The notes: generated by a model not told the origin, from the letters alone. DNA of 64,000 nucleotides from Alphaproteobacteria bacterium (GCA_016124955.1 WGMR01000005.1:232056-296055); one strand, 5' to 3'; counted from the stretch's first letter, positions 18,167 through 27,331 are shown. Numbers and translations: made by a program.

Positions 18167-19552
18167 TCAGGATGCCGCGCGTTCTTCGCCCGAAGGCGGC
18201 GGTGGAACGGGCGCACCCGATTCACTGTACTGCTTCAGCTTGTTGCGCAGCGTGCGGATCGATATGCCGAGAATGTTTGCCGCATGCGTGCGGTTGCCAA
18301 GGCAATGATCGAGCGTGTTGAGGATAAGATCACGCTCCACATCGGCAACCGTTTTGCCGACCAGTGCGCCCGTATCGCCCTGGCCGTCGGCGCGGTCGGC
18401 CGCGATCTGGGCGGCGATGCCGGCGGGCGTGGGGCTGCCGTTCGGCGCGAAGCTTTGGCCGGAAAGCAGGATGCCTTCCGGTTCAATAACATTGCCCTTT
18501 GCCAGCAACACGGCGCGATGCATGGTGTTTTCAAGTTCGCGCACGTTACCCCGCCAATGATGCTGCTGCAGCATTGTGGTCGCGGCGGGCGAAAGACTGC
18601 GCGGACCTAGCCCGTTGGCTTGCGCGTATTTCTGGATGAAATGTTCGGCCAGGGCGCTGATATCCGTAGGCCGTTGACGCAGCGGCGGCAGAATAAGGTT
18701 GACGACATTAAGCCGGAAGTACAGATCTTCGCGGAAGTTCTTGGCTTTGACTTCGGCTTCAAGATCGCGGTTCGATGTGGCAATGAGCCGGATATCGACC
18801 CTGATCGGCTGTGTGCCGCCGACGCGGTCAATTTCGCGCTCCTGAATGGCGCGCAGCAACTTGGCCTGCAGGCGCAAATCCATCTCGCTGATTTCATCAA
18901 GCAGAAGGGTGCCGCCATTGGCTTCTTCGAACTTGCCTATGCGGCGCGCGACGGCGCCGGTGAAGGCGCCCTTTTCATGGCCGAACAGTTCGGATTCCAG
19001 GAGGTTGTCCGGGATAGCCGCGCAATTCACGGAAACGAAGTTGTTGTTGGAACGCTTGCTCTTGCGGTGGATGTAACGGGCCATGACTTCCTTGCCGGTA
19101 CCGGACTCGCCCGTGATTAACACGGAAGCATCGCTCGGGGCGATTTTGTCGGCCAGCTCGACCACCGGGACCATCGCCCTGTCGCGGGCAATGACGAGAT
19201 TGCTTTCTTCGGCAACCGCTTCAAGGACGGCCGCGATAAGTTCGGCATCCGGGGGCAGGGGAACATATTCCTTCGCACCGGCGCGGATAGCGCGCACGGC
19301 AGCGCTGGCATCGGTGCCGATGCCGCAAGCGACGACGGGAACGATAATACGCTCGGATTTAAGGTTTTCGATCAACTTGGCGATATCGAGCTTTATGTCG
19401 CACATCACCAGATCGGCGCCCTTGCCGTCGCGCAGCGCGTTCAGCGCACCATCGATGCTGTCGATATGCGCGACCTTGGCGCCGCGCGTGACGGCAATAC
19501 GACCGGCTTCGGTGATGTATCCTTCAAGATGACCGACGATAAGAAGACGCAT
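18167..19552 (-). CDS. flbD: Sigma-54-dependent flagellar regulator FlbD
   Basis: Enhancer-binding activator for late flagellar genes. The N-terminal receiver-like domain lacks the usual acidic pair (IVGHLEG) although an Asp is present in VMCDIKLD, a degenerate pocket also known in FlbD and FleQ relatives. The central AAA+ domain has Walker A GESGTGKE, the sigma-54 contact GAFTGA, Walker B LLLDEISEM and the arginine-finger region. The C-terminal Fis-type helix-turn-helix is THAANILGISIRTLRNKL. It is 461 residues. Its position between fliN and flhA within the operon matches Caulobacter-type flagellar clusters. Confidence 0.88.
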   Translation of the reverse strand: MRLLIVGHLEGYITEAGRIAVTRGAKVAHIDSIDGALNALRDGKGADLVMCDIKLDIAKLIENLKSERIIVPVVACGIGTDASAAVRAIRAGAKEYVPLPPDAELIAAVLEAVAEESNLVIARDRAMVPVVELADKIAPSDASVLITGESGTGKEVMARYIHRKSKRSNNNFVSVNCAAIPDNLLESELFGHEKGAFTGAVARRIGKFEEANGGTLLLDEISEMDLRLQAKLLRAIQEREIDRVGGTQPIRVDIRLIATSNRDLEAEVKAKNFREDLYFRLNVVNLILPPLRQRPTDISALAEHFIQKYAQANGLGPRSLSPAATTMLQQHHWRGNVRELENTMHRAVLLAKGNVIEPEGILLSGQSFAPNGSPTPAGIAAQIAADRADGQGDTGALVGKTVADVERDLILNTLDHCLGNRTHAANILGISIRTLRNKLKQYSESGAPVPPPPSGEERAAS

Positions 19553-19579
19553 AATGTTTCCTCGTTTCCGACTAACTTG

Positions 19580-19936
19580 TTACTGGGCCTCGGCCTTGAT
19601 GATTTCTGTCATCGTGATCCCGAGGCGGTCTTCAACGACCACAACTTCGCCGCGCGCGACCAGGCGGTTGTTGACATAGATGTCGATGGCTTCGCCGACC
19701 TTGCGGTCAAGTTCGATCACGGCGCCGCGGCCAAGTTTCAGCAAATGGCTTACGGGCATTTCCGATTTGCCAAGCACGGCCGAAACCTGAACCGGGATGC
19801 CGTAAACCGCACCCAGGTCTTCGACCGTGGCGGGGTTGCCATCGACCATATCCGTGCCGCCCGAATCCAGCTCGGTCAGGGTCAGCGAATCCTTGGCATC
19901 GTCTTTGCCGGTGCCGGGGTTTTCTGTATCAGCCAT
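19580..19936 (-). CDS. fliN: Flagellar switch protein FliN
   Basis: C-ring protein that, with FliM and FliG, sets rotation direction. The C-terminal SpoA domain is clear: IPVQVSAVLGKSEMPVSHLLKLGRGAVIELDR, then VNNRLVARGEVVVVEDRLGI. It is 118 residues with an acidic N-terminal tail, typical size. It lies 10 bp downstream of fliH. Confidence 0.92.
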   Translation of the reverse strand: MADTENPGTGKDDAKDSLTLTELDSGGTDMVDGNPATVEDLGAVYGIPVQVSAVLGKSEMPVSHLLKLGRGAVIELDRKVGEAIDIYVNNRLVARGEVVVVEDRLGITMTEIIKAEAQ

Positions 19937-19946
19937 TTCGTGTCTC

Positions 19947-20651
19947 CTACACAGTTACGTTAGTTGCAGATGGATCGGGTTCGTTCGTTTCGGCGGCTTC
20001 GCCGGTATCGTGTTGCGGGGTCGTCTGTTCGGCCGGAATAGATTGGCGTGCGTGGGCCACGGCACGGTCGATCTGCTGCCAGATCAGGTTCACATCGCGC
20101 TCTATGCCGCCATCGGCCCACTCGACCTTGCAATCGGATGCCGCAAGATCGTTATCGCCAAGCAGTACGACCTTGCCCGCAAAGGCGGTTTGCTCAGCCA
20201 GTTTTGCAAGCTGCGCATTCAAGTCATCAAGCCGTTCTTCGGCAACACGCACGACAAGGCGCGGTTCGCGCGAAAGTTCGGAGAGCGCTTGCTGCAAAAT
20301 AGCTTCAATCTCGTTCATGCCGTTGCGGGTGATATAATCGGGGATCAGTTTGCGCACCATATGCGTGGCGATCTCTACGGTATCGGAAAGCTGTTGCTTG
20401 CGCGCTTCAACCACATTGCCGATGATGGCCGCGAGTTGCTGTTCCACCCGGCCCAGCATGGCTGCCGTATCGCTTGCCTGTTTCTCGTTGGCGGTGTGCT
20501 GCGCGTCGGCAAAGCCTTGTTCATAGGCTTCATCCTTGGCTTTCTTAAGCTGTTCACCGGAAAAACTGCTTTTTTCCTCAGGCTTGCTGCTTTGATCGAA
20601 TGAGCGATCAAACAGAAATTTGCGCATCTGTGTATCGGTTGTTGCGGTCAT
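19947..20651 (-). CDS. fliH: Flagellar export regulator FliH
   Basis: Binds the FliI ATPase and anchors it to the C-ring. 234 residues. The N-terminal part has EQLKKAKDEAYEQGFADAQ, the typical FliH helix with small residues at heptad positions, and the C-terminal part resembles the FliH/HrpE domain (VARKLIPDYI-like MVRKLIPDYI, then PRLVVRVAEERLDDL). It shares one base with the fliG stop (TGATG type overlap) and precedes fliN. Confidence 0.85.
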   Translation of the reverse strand: MTATTDTQMRKFLFDRSFDQSSKPEEKSSFSGEQLKKAKDEAYEQGFADAQHTANEKQASDTAAMLGRVEQQLAAIIGNVVEARKQQLSDTVEIATHMVRKLIPDYITRNGMNEIEAILQQALSELSREPRLVVRVAEERLDDLNAQLAKLAEQTAFAGKVVLLGDNDLAASDCKVEWADGGIERDVNLIWQQIDRAVAHARQSIPAEQTTPQHDTGEAAETNEPDPSATNVTV

Positions 20652-21676
20652 CAGTAAATCATCTCATCCTGGGTTTCATTACCCTTGTTGATTACAATCT
20701 CGCCCTTGGCAGCCAGGTCCTTGGCGCTGGCAACCAAAGCCTGCTGCGCTTCTTCAACGTCACGGACGCGGATCGGCCCCATCGATTGCATATCGTCCTT
20801 AAGCAACTTGGATGCGCGTTCAGACATATTGCTGAAGAACAGATCGCGCATTGTTTCCGAAGCGCCCTTGAGCGCGACAGGAAGCTTGGCCTTGTCCACC
20901 ACACGAAGGATCGCCTGGATCGCGGCGCCCTCGAGCTTGCCGAGATCTTCGAAGGTGAACATGAGGCTCTTGATTTTTTCTGCGGAGTCGCGGCTGCGTT
21001 CTTCGAGCGAAGACAGAAACTTGCTTTCGTTGGTGCGGTCGAAGCTGTTGAAAATTTCGGCCATAAGTTCGTGCGGATCGCGCTTGTTGGTGCGCGCGAG
21101 GTTGCTCATGAACTCGTTGCGCAATGTGCGTTCGATATCGTCAAGCACATCCTTCTGCACCGATTCCATGCGCAGCATGCGGGTCACGACTTCAAGCGAG
21201 AAGCTTTCGGGCAGCTGGGTCAGAACGCGCGCGGCATGGTCGGGTGTGATCTTGGTGAGCACGACGGCGACCGTTTGCGGATACTCGTTCTTGAGATAGC
21301 TGGCGAGAACGGCTTCGTTTACGTTCGCGAGCTTGTCCCACATCGTGCGGCCGGCGGGGCCGCGAATATCTTCCATGATGCCGTCAACGCGGCCCTTATC
21401 GAGGACTTTGGCGAGCAGGCGTTCGGTGGATTCAAGCGTGCCGACCAGCGAGCCGGTCGAGGACATCTGTTCGGCGAATTCGACGAACAGACGCTCAACG
21501 AGGTTTGAACTGACATTGCCAAGATTGGCCATGACCTGCGAAAGCTCTTTGATCTCGTCGTCATTCATGTGGGAGAACAGACGCGCGGCCTGTTCCTCGC
21601 CAAGCGACAGGATCACGATGGCGGCCTTTTCGGTGCCATTCAGGCTGCGAATGTCTTCACGGACGCGTACACCCAC
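20651..21676 (-). CDS. fliG: Flagellar motor switch protein FliG
   Basis: Rotor protein contacting the MS ring (N-domain) and stator MotA (C-domain). FliG_N begins at [23 protein letters not shown]; the middle domain has the EHPQ-like region as [15 protein letters not shown]; the C-terminal domain has [22 protein letters not shown] and the torque helix charged residues ([17 protein letters not shown]). It is 341 residues, normal length, 15 bp after fliF. Confidence 0.95.
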   Translation of the reverse strand: MGVRVREDIRSLNGTEKAAIVILSLGEEQAARLFSHMNDDEIKELSQVMANLGNVSSNLVERLFVEFAEQMSSTGSLVGTLESTERLLAKVLDKGRVDGIMEDIRGPAGRTMWDKLANVNEAVLASYLKNEYPQTVAVVLTKITPDHAARVLTQLPESFSLEVVTRMLRMESVQKDVLDDIERTLRNEFMSNLARTNKRDPHELMAEIFNSFDRTNESKFLSSLEERSRDSAEKIKSLMFTFEDLGKLEGAAIQAILRVVDKAKLPVALKGASETMRDLFFSNMSERASKLLKDDMQSMGPIRVRDVEEAQQALVASAKDLAAKGEIVINKGNETQDEMIY

Positions 21677-21691
21677 GGCTTGCTCCCTCTA

Positions 21692-23341
21692 TTAACGGTT
21701 TTCCTGGTACATCCAGTTGCGCAGGATGCCAACGGACTCTTCAGGATGCTTATCAACCAGCTCGCCGACCTTGCGGATGGACGAAGCCTTCACCCGGCCA
21801 TCCACGCGGCCGATATCGATCATGCTATCAAGCGCGCTTTCTTCATCATCGCCGCCGCCCATCGGGCCGGAAAGTTGCGCAGGCGAGCCGCCCGCGGCTA
21901 TCGCGGCTTGCTGATCGCCCCCGCCGCTAAACGAACCGGCGGATTCCATGGCGCGGCGAAGCAGGGGGCGTACAACGAGCAACAGCACGAGCACGCCAAC
22001 GATTGCAAGCACCACAATCTCGATCAGGCGGAACAGATCTTCCTTCGGGAAGCCGAACATCATATCAAGCTGCGGCAGGCCGGATTCGACGGTTTCTTCC
22101 GGCTGCATAAAGCGCATGTTGGTGACTTCCAGCGTATCGCCGCGGCTGGCATCGAAGCTGATGGCGGAGCGCACGAGCGCTTCAATCTGCTTCATTTCTT
22201 CTTCGGTGCGCGGCGTATAGGCCATTTTTTCCTTGTCATTTTCGTCGGGGGCATAACTGCCATCGACAACAACGGCGACCGAAAGGCGGCGCACCTGGCC
22301 GCTTTCGCGCACCTGGCTGCGAATGGTCTTGTTGATCTCGTAATTGATGGTCTGTTCCGTGCGGTTTGATGTATTGCCGCTGCCGCCACCCGCTTCGGGT
22401 GCGAGGCCGGCGGGAATGTTGCTCGTGATGCTCGCGCTGCCGCTTGCATTGTTAGAGCTGGTGGTGTCTTCCGAAGTGTTCTGCTGAGAGCGGACGACCT
22501 GGCTTTCCGGATCATAGATTTCGGATTGTGTCGTGATGCGGTCGAAATCCATTTCGGCGGAAACCTGCGCACGAACGCGCCCGAAGCCGATCGATTGCGC
22601 CAACAGGTCTTCGATTTTGCGGGCCTGCGCGCGCTCGAAATTCAAACGAATATCATCTTGCGAGGCGCCCATCGCGAGGGTGTTGTCGCCTTCCATCGGC
22701 CGTGCGAGCAGGTTGCCGCGGTCGTCGATGATGGAAATCTGGTTGGTTTGAAGCTGCGGTACGGCGGCGGCAATCAGGTTCTGGATTGCGGAAACCTGTT
22801 CCTTGGTCAGTGTGGCGGCGCTGCGCATTTTAAGGAAGATGCTGGCGCTGGCCGCCGTCTGGTTGCGGCTGAACAGTTCGCGTTGCGGCAGCACAAGGTG
22901 AACGCGGGCGCTGCTGATGGGGGTTAGCGTGCTGATCGTGCGGGCTAACTCGCCTTCAAGGGCGCGCAAGTGGTTGACGTTCTGAACGAAAGTAGTGGTG
23001 CCGAAACTTTCCTTTTGGTCGAAAATTTCATAGCCGATCGAGCCGCCCTTGGGCAGACCTTCGGCCGCCGCCGCCATGCGCGCGCGGCCGACCATGTCAG
23101 CGGGGACCTTGACGCTGCGCCCGTCGGGCGTGACTTCGAAGGGGATCTTCATTTGATCGAGCCGGGCGGCGATGGCGGAAGCATCCTGTTGCTCAAGTTC
23201 GCTATAGAGCAGGGACATCGGCGCATGCGTCATGCGCGAGGTCAGAAAGCTGAAGAAGCCAAGCAGGGCGATCACGACGATGCCGATCGCGGCAAGCCGC
23301 ATAGGCCCGAGGTTGCGGAGTGTTTGCAGGAATCCGTTCAC
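21692..23341 (-). CDS. fliF: Flagellar MS-ring protein FliF
   Basis: Forms the MS ring in the inner membrane and nucleates the basal body. Two membrane helices are visible (near residues 15-40, IGIVVIALLGFFSF, and about 430-460, IVVLAIVGVLVLLLVV) flanking the periplasmic ring-building domains (GSIGYEIFDQ, ELARTISTLTPISSARVHLVLP) and a Gly/Ser/Asn-rich loop. The C-terminus ends in the FliG-binding helix (VGELVDKHPEESVGILRNWM). I chose GTG 23341, which has GGGGAG 6 nt upstream; the open frame continues further up without family similarity. It is the first gene of the minus-strand flagellar operon. Confidence 0.93.
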   Translation of the reverse strand: MNGFLQTLRNLGPMRLAAIGIVVIALLGFFSFLTSRMTHAPMSLLYSELEQQDASAIAARLDQMKIPFEVTPDGRSVKVPADMVGRARMAAAAEGLPKGGSIGYEIFDQKESFGTTTFVQNVNHLRALEGELARTISTLTPISSARVHLVLPQRELFSRNQTAASASIFLKMRSAATLTKEQVSAIQNLIAAAVPQLQTNQISIIDDRGNLLARPMEGDNTLAMGASQDDIRLNFERAQARKIEDLLAQSIGFGRVRAQVSAEMDFDRITTQSEIYDPESQVVRSQQNTSEDTTSSNNASGSASITSNIPAGLAPEAGGGSGNTSNRTEQTINYEINKTIRSQVRESGQVRRLSVAVVVDGSYAPDENDKEKMAYTPRTEEEMKQIEALVRSAISFDASRGDTLEVTNMRFMQPEETVESGLPQLDMMFGFPKEDLFRLIEIVVLAIVGVLVLLLVVRPLLRRAMESAGSFSGGGDQQAAIAAGGSPAQLSGPMGGGDDEESALDSMIDIGRVDGRVKASSIRKVGELVDKHPEESVGILRNWMYQENR

Positions 23342-23550
23342 GTTGTGCTCCCCAAAACATATGGCGCGGTTGCGCCAGAAAAACCGTACCAGCAACGCTC
23401 CCCAGCGCCTGGAATTAACCAAGAATGTCTAGAATTTTATGAAAATCTGATTAATACCCGGCAAAATTTTCCCACACCGATAGGGTGAGGGAGGAATTTT
23501 TTGCCGAACAGTGGGTTAGCGCCTTCCGCAATTTCAGAAAGCCCAGTAAA

Positions 23551-23565
23551 TTAAGGAAAAATTAG
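23551..23565. promoter_or_regulatory. CtrA-like box upstream of fliF
   Basis: TTAA (23551-23554), seven bases, TTAG (23562-23565); read on the minus strand this is CTAA-N7-TTAA, one mismatch from the CtrA consensus half-sites. It lies about 210 bp upstream of the fliF start in the 239-bp fliF/icd gap. The early flagellar operon is CtrA-controlled in Caulobacter, so the position is plausible, but the match is imperfect. Confidence 0.3.
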
Positions 23566-23580
23566 CCATATCGGCAGGGT

Positions 23581-25029
23581 CTATTCGCCTTGCCCAGCCG
23601 AAAAACCCGCCTTGCCGTCGAAAGTACGGAGGGATTCGGTCTTCATAAGGTCGAGCCCGGCGGCCACAACCTTGCCCTGCAGCGCCAGTATTTGTTCGGG
23701 CGTCACTTCGGCGCCATCCTTACCCATATAGCGGCAACGCCAGTGATCGGTGCAAAGCGTTTCGGGGAAGCCGCCCGGCCATACCTTTACGCCCCGGTTG
23801 CTGATCAGCATCAGTTCCAGACCGTCTATGTTACAGGCCTTGGCCTTGGCGCCGATCTCGTCCGGGCTGGAACCCGTCCAGCCGATGAAGATATCGACGC
23901 CAACGGTTTTTTGCTTGGTCTGGCGGCGCAGTTTGATAGGTGGTACGGCCATGGCGCCGCCGGTGTTTGCATAGCTGGCGGGCGTGAATTTAAGGGGTGT
24001 CTGGCCAAGGCGGGCGATAACGGCATCGGCGAATTCCTGCGTGCCTGCCTTCTGGCTGCTGATGCTTTCCTTATAAATGTCGCCGGTGTGGATGCCGTCT
24101 TCGATGGCCTTGTACCAGGCGTTATGGATCTTGGTGGCGATATCGCCCTGCCCAAGATGCACGAGCATCAAAACCCCGGAAAGCAGCAAACCGGAAGGGT
24201 TGGCGATATTCTGGCCAGCAATATCGGGGGCGGATCCGTGGATGGCTTCGAACATGGCGACATGTTCGCCGATATTGCTTGAAGCGCCCAGACCGACCGA
24301 ACCCGTGATTTCAGCCGCGACGTCGGAAATGATGTCGCCGTAAAGGTTGAGCGTGACGATAACATCGAAGCTTTCGGGCTTGTCGGCCAGCTTGGCCGTG
24401 CCGATATCGATGATCATCTGGTCGTTGCGGATATCAGGATATTCCTTGGCGATCCGGGTGAATATCTCCCGGAACAGGCCGTCCGCCTGTTTCATGATAT
24501 TGGCCTTGTGGAAGCAGGTGACGCGCTTGCGACCCTGCGCGCGGGCGTAATCGAAAGCATAGCGTACGATGCGTTCGCAGCCCTGTACGCTGACGATCTT
24601 CAGGCATTGCACGACATCGTCCGATTGCTGGTATTCGATGCCGGCATAAAGGTCTTCTTCGTTTTCCCGCACGATCACCACATCCATCACAGGGTGCTTG
24701 GTCTTGATCGTGGGGTGGTAGGATATGCAGGGGCGGACATTGGCGAACAGGCCCAGCGTCTTGCGGATCGTGACGTTCAGGCTTTTATACCCTTCGCCGA
24801 TGGGCGTGGTGATGGGGGCCTTGTAGAAAACCTTTGTGCGGCGAAGCGATTCCCATGCTTCCGGCGCGATCCCGGTGTTGACGCCGCTCAGATAGACTTT
24901 CTCACCGATATCGATCTTTTCGATCGCAAGCCGTGCGCCGGCAGCCTCCATGATCTTCAGGCAGGCCGACATGATTTCGGGGCCAATGCCATCGCCATGG
25001 GCAACTGTAATCGGAGTGGGTTTGAGCAT
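23581..25029 (-). CDS. icd: Isocitrate dehydrogenase, Rickettsia/Thermus-type with long C-terminal domain
   Basis: Oxidative decarboxylation of isocitrate to 2-oxoglutarate in the TCA cycle. Family motifs: AHGDGIGPEI near the start, the substrate loop SLNVTIRKTLGLFANVRP, RENEEDLYAG, and the metal/coenzyme region LYGDIISDVAAEITGSVGLGASSNIGE with AIHGSAPDIAGQNIANP. At 482 residues it has about 140 extra residues after the catalytic core (from about 340), including a basic linker (KLRRQTKQKTVGVDIFI), as in the Rickettsia and Thermus enzymes. Coenzyme choice is not decided here. A perfect CtrA box lies 47 bp upstream. Confidence 0.9.
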   Translation of the reverse strand: MLKPTPITVAHGDGIGPEIMSACLKIMEAAGARLAIEKIDIGEKVYLSGVNTGIAPEAWESLRRTKVFYKAPITTPIGEGYKSLNVTIRKTLGLFANVRPCISYHPTIKTKHPVMDVVIVRENEEDLYAGIEYQQSDDVVQCLKIVSVQGCERIVRYAFDYARAQGRKRVTCFHKANIMKQADGLFREIFTRIAKEYPDIRNDQMIIDIGTAKLADKPESFDVIVTLNLYGDIISDVAAEITGSVGLGASSNIGEHVAMFEAIHGSAPDIAGQNIANPSGLLLSGVLMLVHLGQGDIATKIHNAWYKAIEDGIHTGDIYKESISSQKAGTQEFADAVIARLGQTPLKFTPASYANTGGAMAVPPIKLRRQTKQKTVGVDIFIGWTGSSPDEIGAKAKACNIDGLELMLISNRGVKVWPGGFPETLCTDHWRCRYMGKDGAEVTPEQILALQGKVVAAGLDLMKTESLRTFDGKAGFSAGQGE

Positions 25030-25075
25030 GCGCTATCCTTGCTGGAATAAGCTGTAAGCCTTAGCAAACAACCCA

Positions 25076-25091
25076 TTAAGGAAGGTTTAAC
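25076..25091. promoter_or_regulatory. Perfect CtrA binding box (TTAA-N7-TTAAC)
   Basis: TTAA at 25076-25079, exactly seven bases (GGAAGGT), then TTAACC from 25087. This is a full match to the CtrA consensus, in the 256-bp divergent gap between icd (47 bp away) and the LuxI/PEP-CTERM-type acyltransferase gene (about 195 bp away). The rest of the gap holds an AT-rich stretch next to the acyltransferase start but no clear -35/-10 pair that I can assign. Confidence 0.6.
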
Positions 25092-25285
25092 CAACAAAAG
25101 CCCCGGTTGCGCCGCAATGCTGGGGCGGTCTTTGTGGCCCGATTGGCGTTGCGGTTCAGACCGGGAAGCCTGAAATTCGAACCAAAGCATTTCTATCAAC
25201 CATATTTGTGGAAACGGACCCTTAAATTCTCTGGCGCAGAATTGATTTTATAGGGATTGATTCATTTTTTCAGGGGGAGATGGTT

Positions 25286-26044
25286 ATGGCAGTAGTCATT
25301 AAACAGAAAGAACACGTCACCAAATTACAAGACAACATTAAGGCTCAGCTTCTAGCCTCTGTTTATAATGAATTTTTTGAAGTAATCCCGGCCTTCACGC
25401 CAAGCCAGAAAGCCGAAGGCTATAACCTGCGTTACCAAGTGTTGTGTCAGGAGCGGATGCTTCTGAACCCCGAGGATTACCCGAGCGAGCAGGAATGCGA
25501 CATGCACGATTTGCACGCCGCCCATTGCCTGCTTGTACACCGCCCGAGCGATATGACGGTGGGGACAATGCGGGTGATTTTTTCGGAAGGCGGCGACCAT
25601 ATGCTGCCCAGCTTCGCGCTTTACCCGACATTCACCGATCTGCTGGATATGAAATATACGGTCGAGCTTTCGCGGCTGTGTGTTTCACGCCAGATGCGCC
25701 GCCGCTGGAACGATGGCCCCTATGGCCGTGTAAGCGAGGGGGAAGGCATGGTGCCGGAAGGCAAGCGCAAGATCCCGCATGCGGCGCTGGGCATGTTTCG
25801 GGAAACGCTGGCGATGCTGCAGGGCAGGGATGTCACGCATGTCTGCGCGCTGATGGAACCGGCGTTGGCGATGATGCTGAAGCGGCTTGGGCTGCATTTT
25901 GCCGCCGCCGGCCCGGCGATCGATCATTACGGGCTGCGCCAACCTTGCTATGCGAAGATCAGTTCGCTCTTGCAACGGGTCGAGCGTGAAAAGCCCGCCA
26001 TCTGGGCCTTCATCACAGATAACGGCCGCCTGGCGCCGGATTAA
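25286..26044 (+). CDS. PEP-CTERM/exosortase-associated or autoinducer-synthase-like acyltransferase
   Basis: A 252-residue GNAT-fold protein close in pattern to the PEP-CTERM/exosortase-system acyltransferases and LuxI-like N-acyl amino acid synthases. Visible motifs: YNLRYQVLCQERMLLNPEDYPSEQE-like N-terminal block (residues about 48-75), VGTMRVIF, and VELSRLCVSRQMRRR, matching the family VELSRLAVSR block. Start ATG 25286 has GGGGGAG 6 nt upstream; ATG 25280 is too close to it. No exosortase or EPS cluster is nearby. Such enzymes can make acylated small molecules; the product here is unknown. The CtrA box upstream suggests cell-cycle or motility-linked expression. Confidence 0.7.
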   Translation: MAVVIKQKEHVTKLQDNIKAQLLASVYNEFFEVIPAFTPSQKAEGYNLRYQVLCQERMLLNPEDYPSEQECDMHDLHAAHCLLVHRPSDMTVGTMRVIFSEGGDHMLPSFALYPTFTDLLDMKYTVELSRLCVSRQMRRRWNDGPYGRVSEGEGMVPEGKRKIPHAALGMFRETLAMLQGRDVTHVCALMEPALAMMLKRLGLHFAAAGPAIDHYGLRQPCYAKISSLLQRVEREKPAIWAFITDNGRLAPD

Positions 26045-26086
26045 GCCAGATACCTTTTCTTTCCTGCCGGTTGTGCGATATAAGCC

Positions 26087-26992
26087 ATGCGTATGGTTTA
26101 TCGCATCGGCATAGATATCGGTGGTACAAAAATGGCGGCGGCGGCGCTTGACGCCGGGGGCAACATCGTTGCCGAAGGCCGCATGCCCACGCCGCGCGAA
26201 TACAAGGCGCTGCTGGCCAACTGCCGTACGCTTGTGGCGCAGCTTGAAGGGGAGGTGAAGGAAACCTGCTCCGTCGGTATTGGCATTCCAGGCTATATCG
26301 TCAAAAGCACCGGTCATTGCTATGCGCCGAACACGCCTGCGCTTATGGACAGGAATTTTTCCGCAGAACTTAGCGTTGCCCTTGGCGGGCGACCGCTGCG
26401 CGTCACCAACGATGCCGATTGCATGACGCTTTCGGAAGCGGTCGATGGCGCGGCGCGCGGGCATAACATAGTGTACGGCGTGATCATGGGTACCGGCGTC
26501 GGCGGTTGCCTTGTTGCGAACAAGCGCATTGTGACGGGTGGCAACGGCTTTACGGAATGGGGGCATTTGCCCTTCCCGTGGCGGGAAGGCGGCGACGGCT
26601 TGCCGGTCAAATGCGGGTGCGGCAAGACGGGCTGCATCAACGCTACGACAAGCGGGCCCGGTCTCGCTTACCTGCATAAATTCAAGACCGGCAAGGATAC
26701 GAGCGGGGAACAGATTGTGAAAATGGCGGAGCAGGGCGACGCCGCCGCGCTTGCGACGCTTGACCATTTTTATCGCATGGCCGCCAAGACCATGGTGCTG
26801 ATCATCATGATGGTCGATCCCGACATGATCGTGATCGGCGGCGGGCTGAGCCAATTGCCGGGGCTGCGCGACAAGGTCCAGAAATATTCGCGTGACTATG
26901 CGCTCAGCGGCATCGTCGAAACCAAATTCGCGGTCGCGAGCCATGGGCCGGCGAGCGGTGTGCGCGGCGCGGCTTGGCTCTGGAACGATTGA
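26087..26992 (+). CDS. ROK-family sugar kinase
   Basis: Actin-fold kinase of 301 residues. The N-terminal phosphate loop is IGIDIGGTKMAAAALD; the middle has GVIMGTGVGGCLV; the zinc site is CGCGKTGCIN, the ROK signature CxCGxxGCxE with the final Glu replaced by Asn. The sugar-binding region GFTEWGHLPFP corresponds to the E-x-G-H motif. Similarity is closest to N-acetylglucosamine kinase (NagK) or fructokinase, but the substrate cannot be fixed. The start may be the second Met (26093). Its stop abuts the DUF2794 gene convergently. Confidence 0.83.
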   Translation: MRMVYRIGIDIGGTKMAAAALDAGGNIVAEGRMPTPREYKALLANCRTLVAQLEGEVKETCSVGIGIPGYIVKSTGHCYAPNTPALMDRNFSAELSVALGGRPLRVTNDADCMTLSEAVDGAARGHNIVYGVIMGTGVGGCLVANKRIVTGGNGFTEWGHLPFPWREGGDGLPVKCGCGKTGCINATTSGPGLAYLHKFKTGKDTSGEQIVKMAEQGDAAALATLDHFYRMAAKTMVLIIMMVDPDMIVIGGGLSQLPGLRDKVQKYSRDYALSGIVETKFAVASHGPASGVRGAAWLWND

Positions 26993-27331
26993 TTACTTCA
27001 CAATCTCAAGTTTGCGTCCGAGCATGCGCACGGCATCCTTGATGCTGGATGTGCGCTTGAGAAGCTTCGTGCCTTCATAAACAACAAACTCCGTGCCGCG
27101 CGATGTCGTTTTGGCGATGCTGAAGAGCGGCTTGTCGAGGCTGTTGCGATAGACCGAAAACACGGCCGAGCCCGGCAGATGGTCGATTGCATAGTCGCGC
27201 CATGCGCCGTCGGATACCCTGTGCGCGTACAGGTCGAGGATGGCGGAAAGCTCGCTGCGCGTGAAGGTCACGGGCCCGCCTGTCCGCCTGCGACCGGATG
27301 AGCGCGAAGAAGGGGCTTGGCGGGGTGGCAT
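26993..27331 (-). CDS. DUF2794 family protein
   Basis: A 112-residue protein of a family found mainly in alphaproteobacteria. A basic Ser/Arg-rich N-terminus is followed by TRSELSAILDLYAHRVSDGAWRDYAIDHL, AVFSVYR, PLFSIAK and a C-terminal LKRTSSIKDAVRMLGRKL. I placed the start at ATG 27331, where family similarity begins; the open frame extends far upstream only because the opposite strand is GC-rich coding DNA. Its function is unknown. Divergent from the TPR gene with a 99-bp gap. Confidence 0.75.
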   Translation of the reverse strand: MPPRQAPSSRSSGRRRTGGPVTFTRSELSAILDLYAHRVSDGAWRDYAIDHLPGSAVFSVYRNSLDKPLFSIAKTTSRGTEFVVYEGTKLLKRTSSIKDAVRMLGRKLEIVK

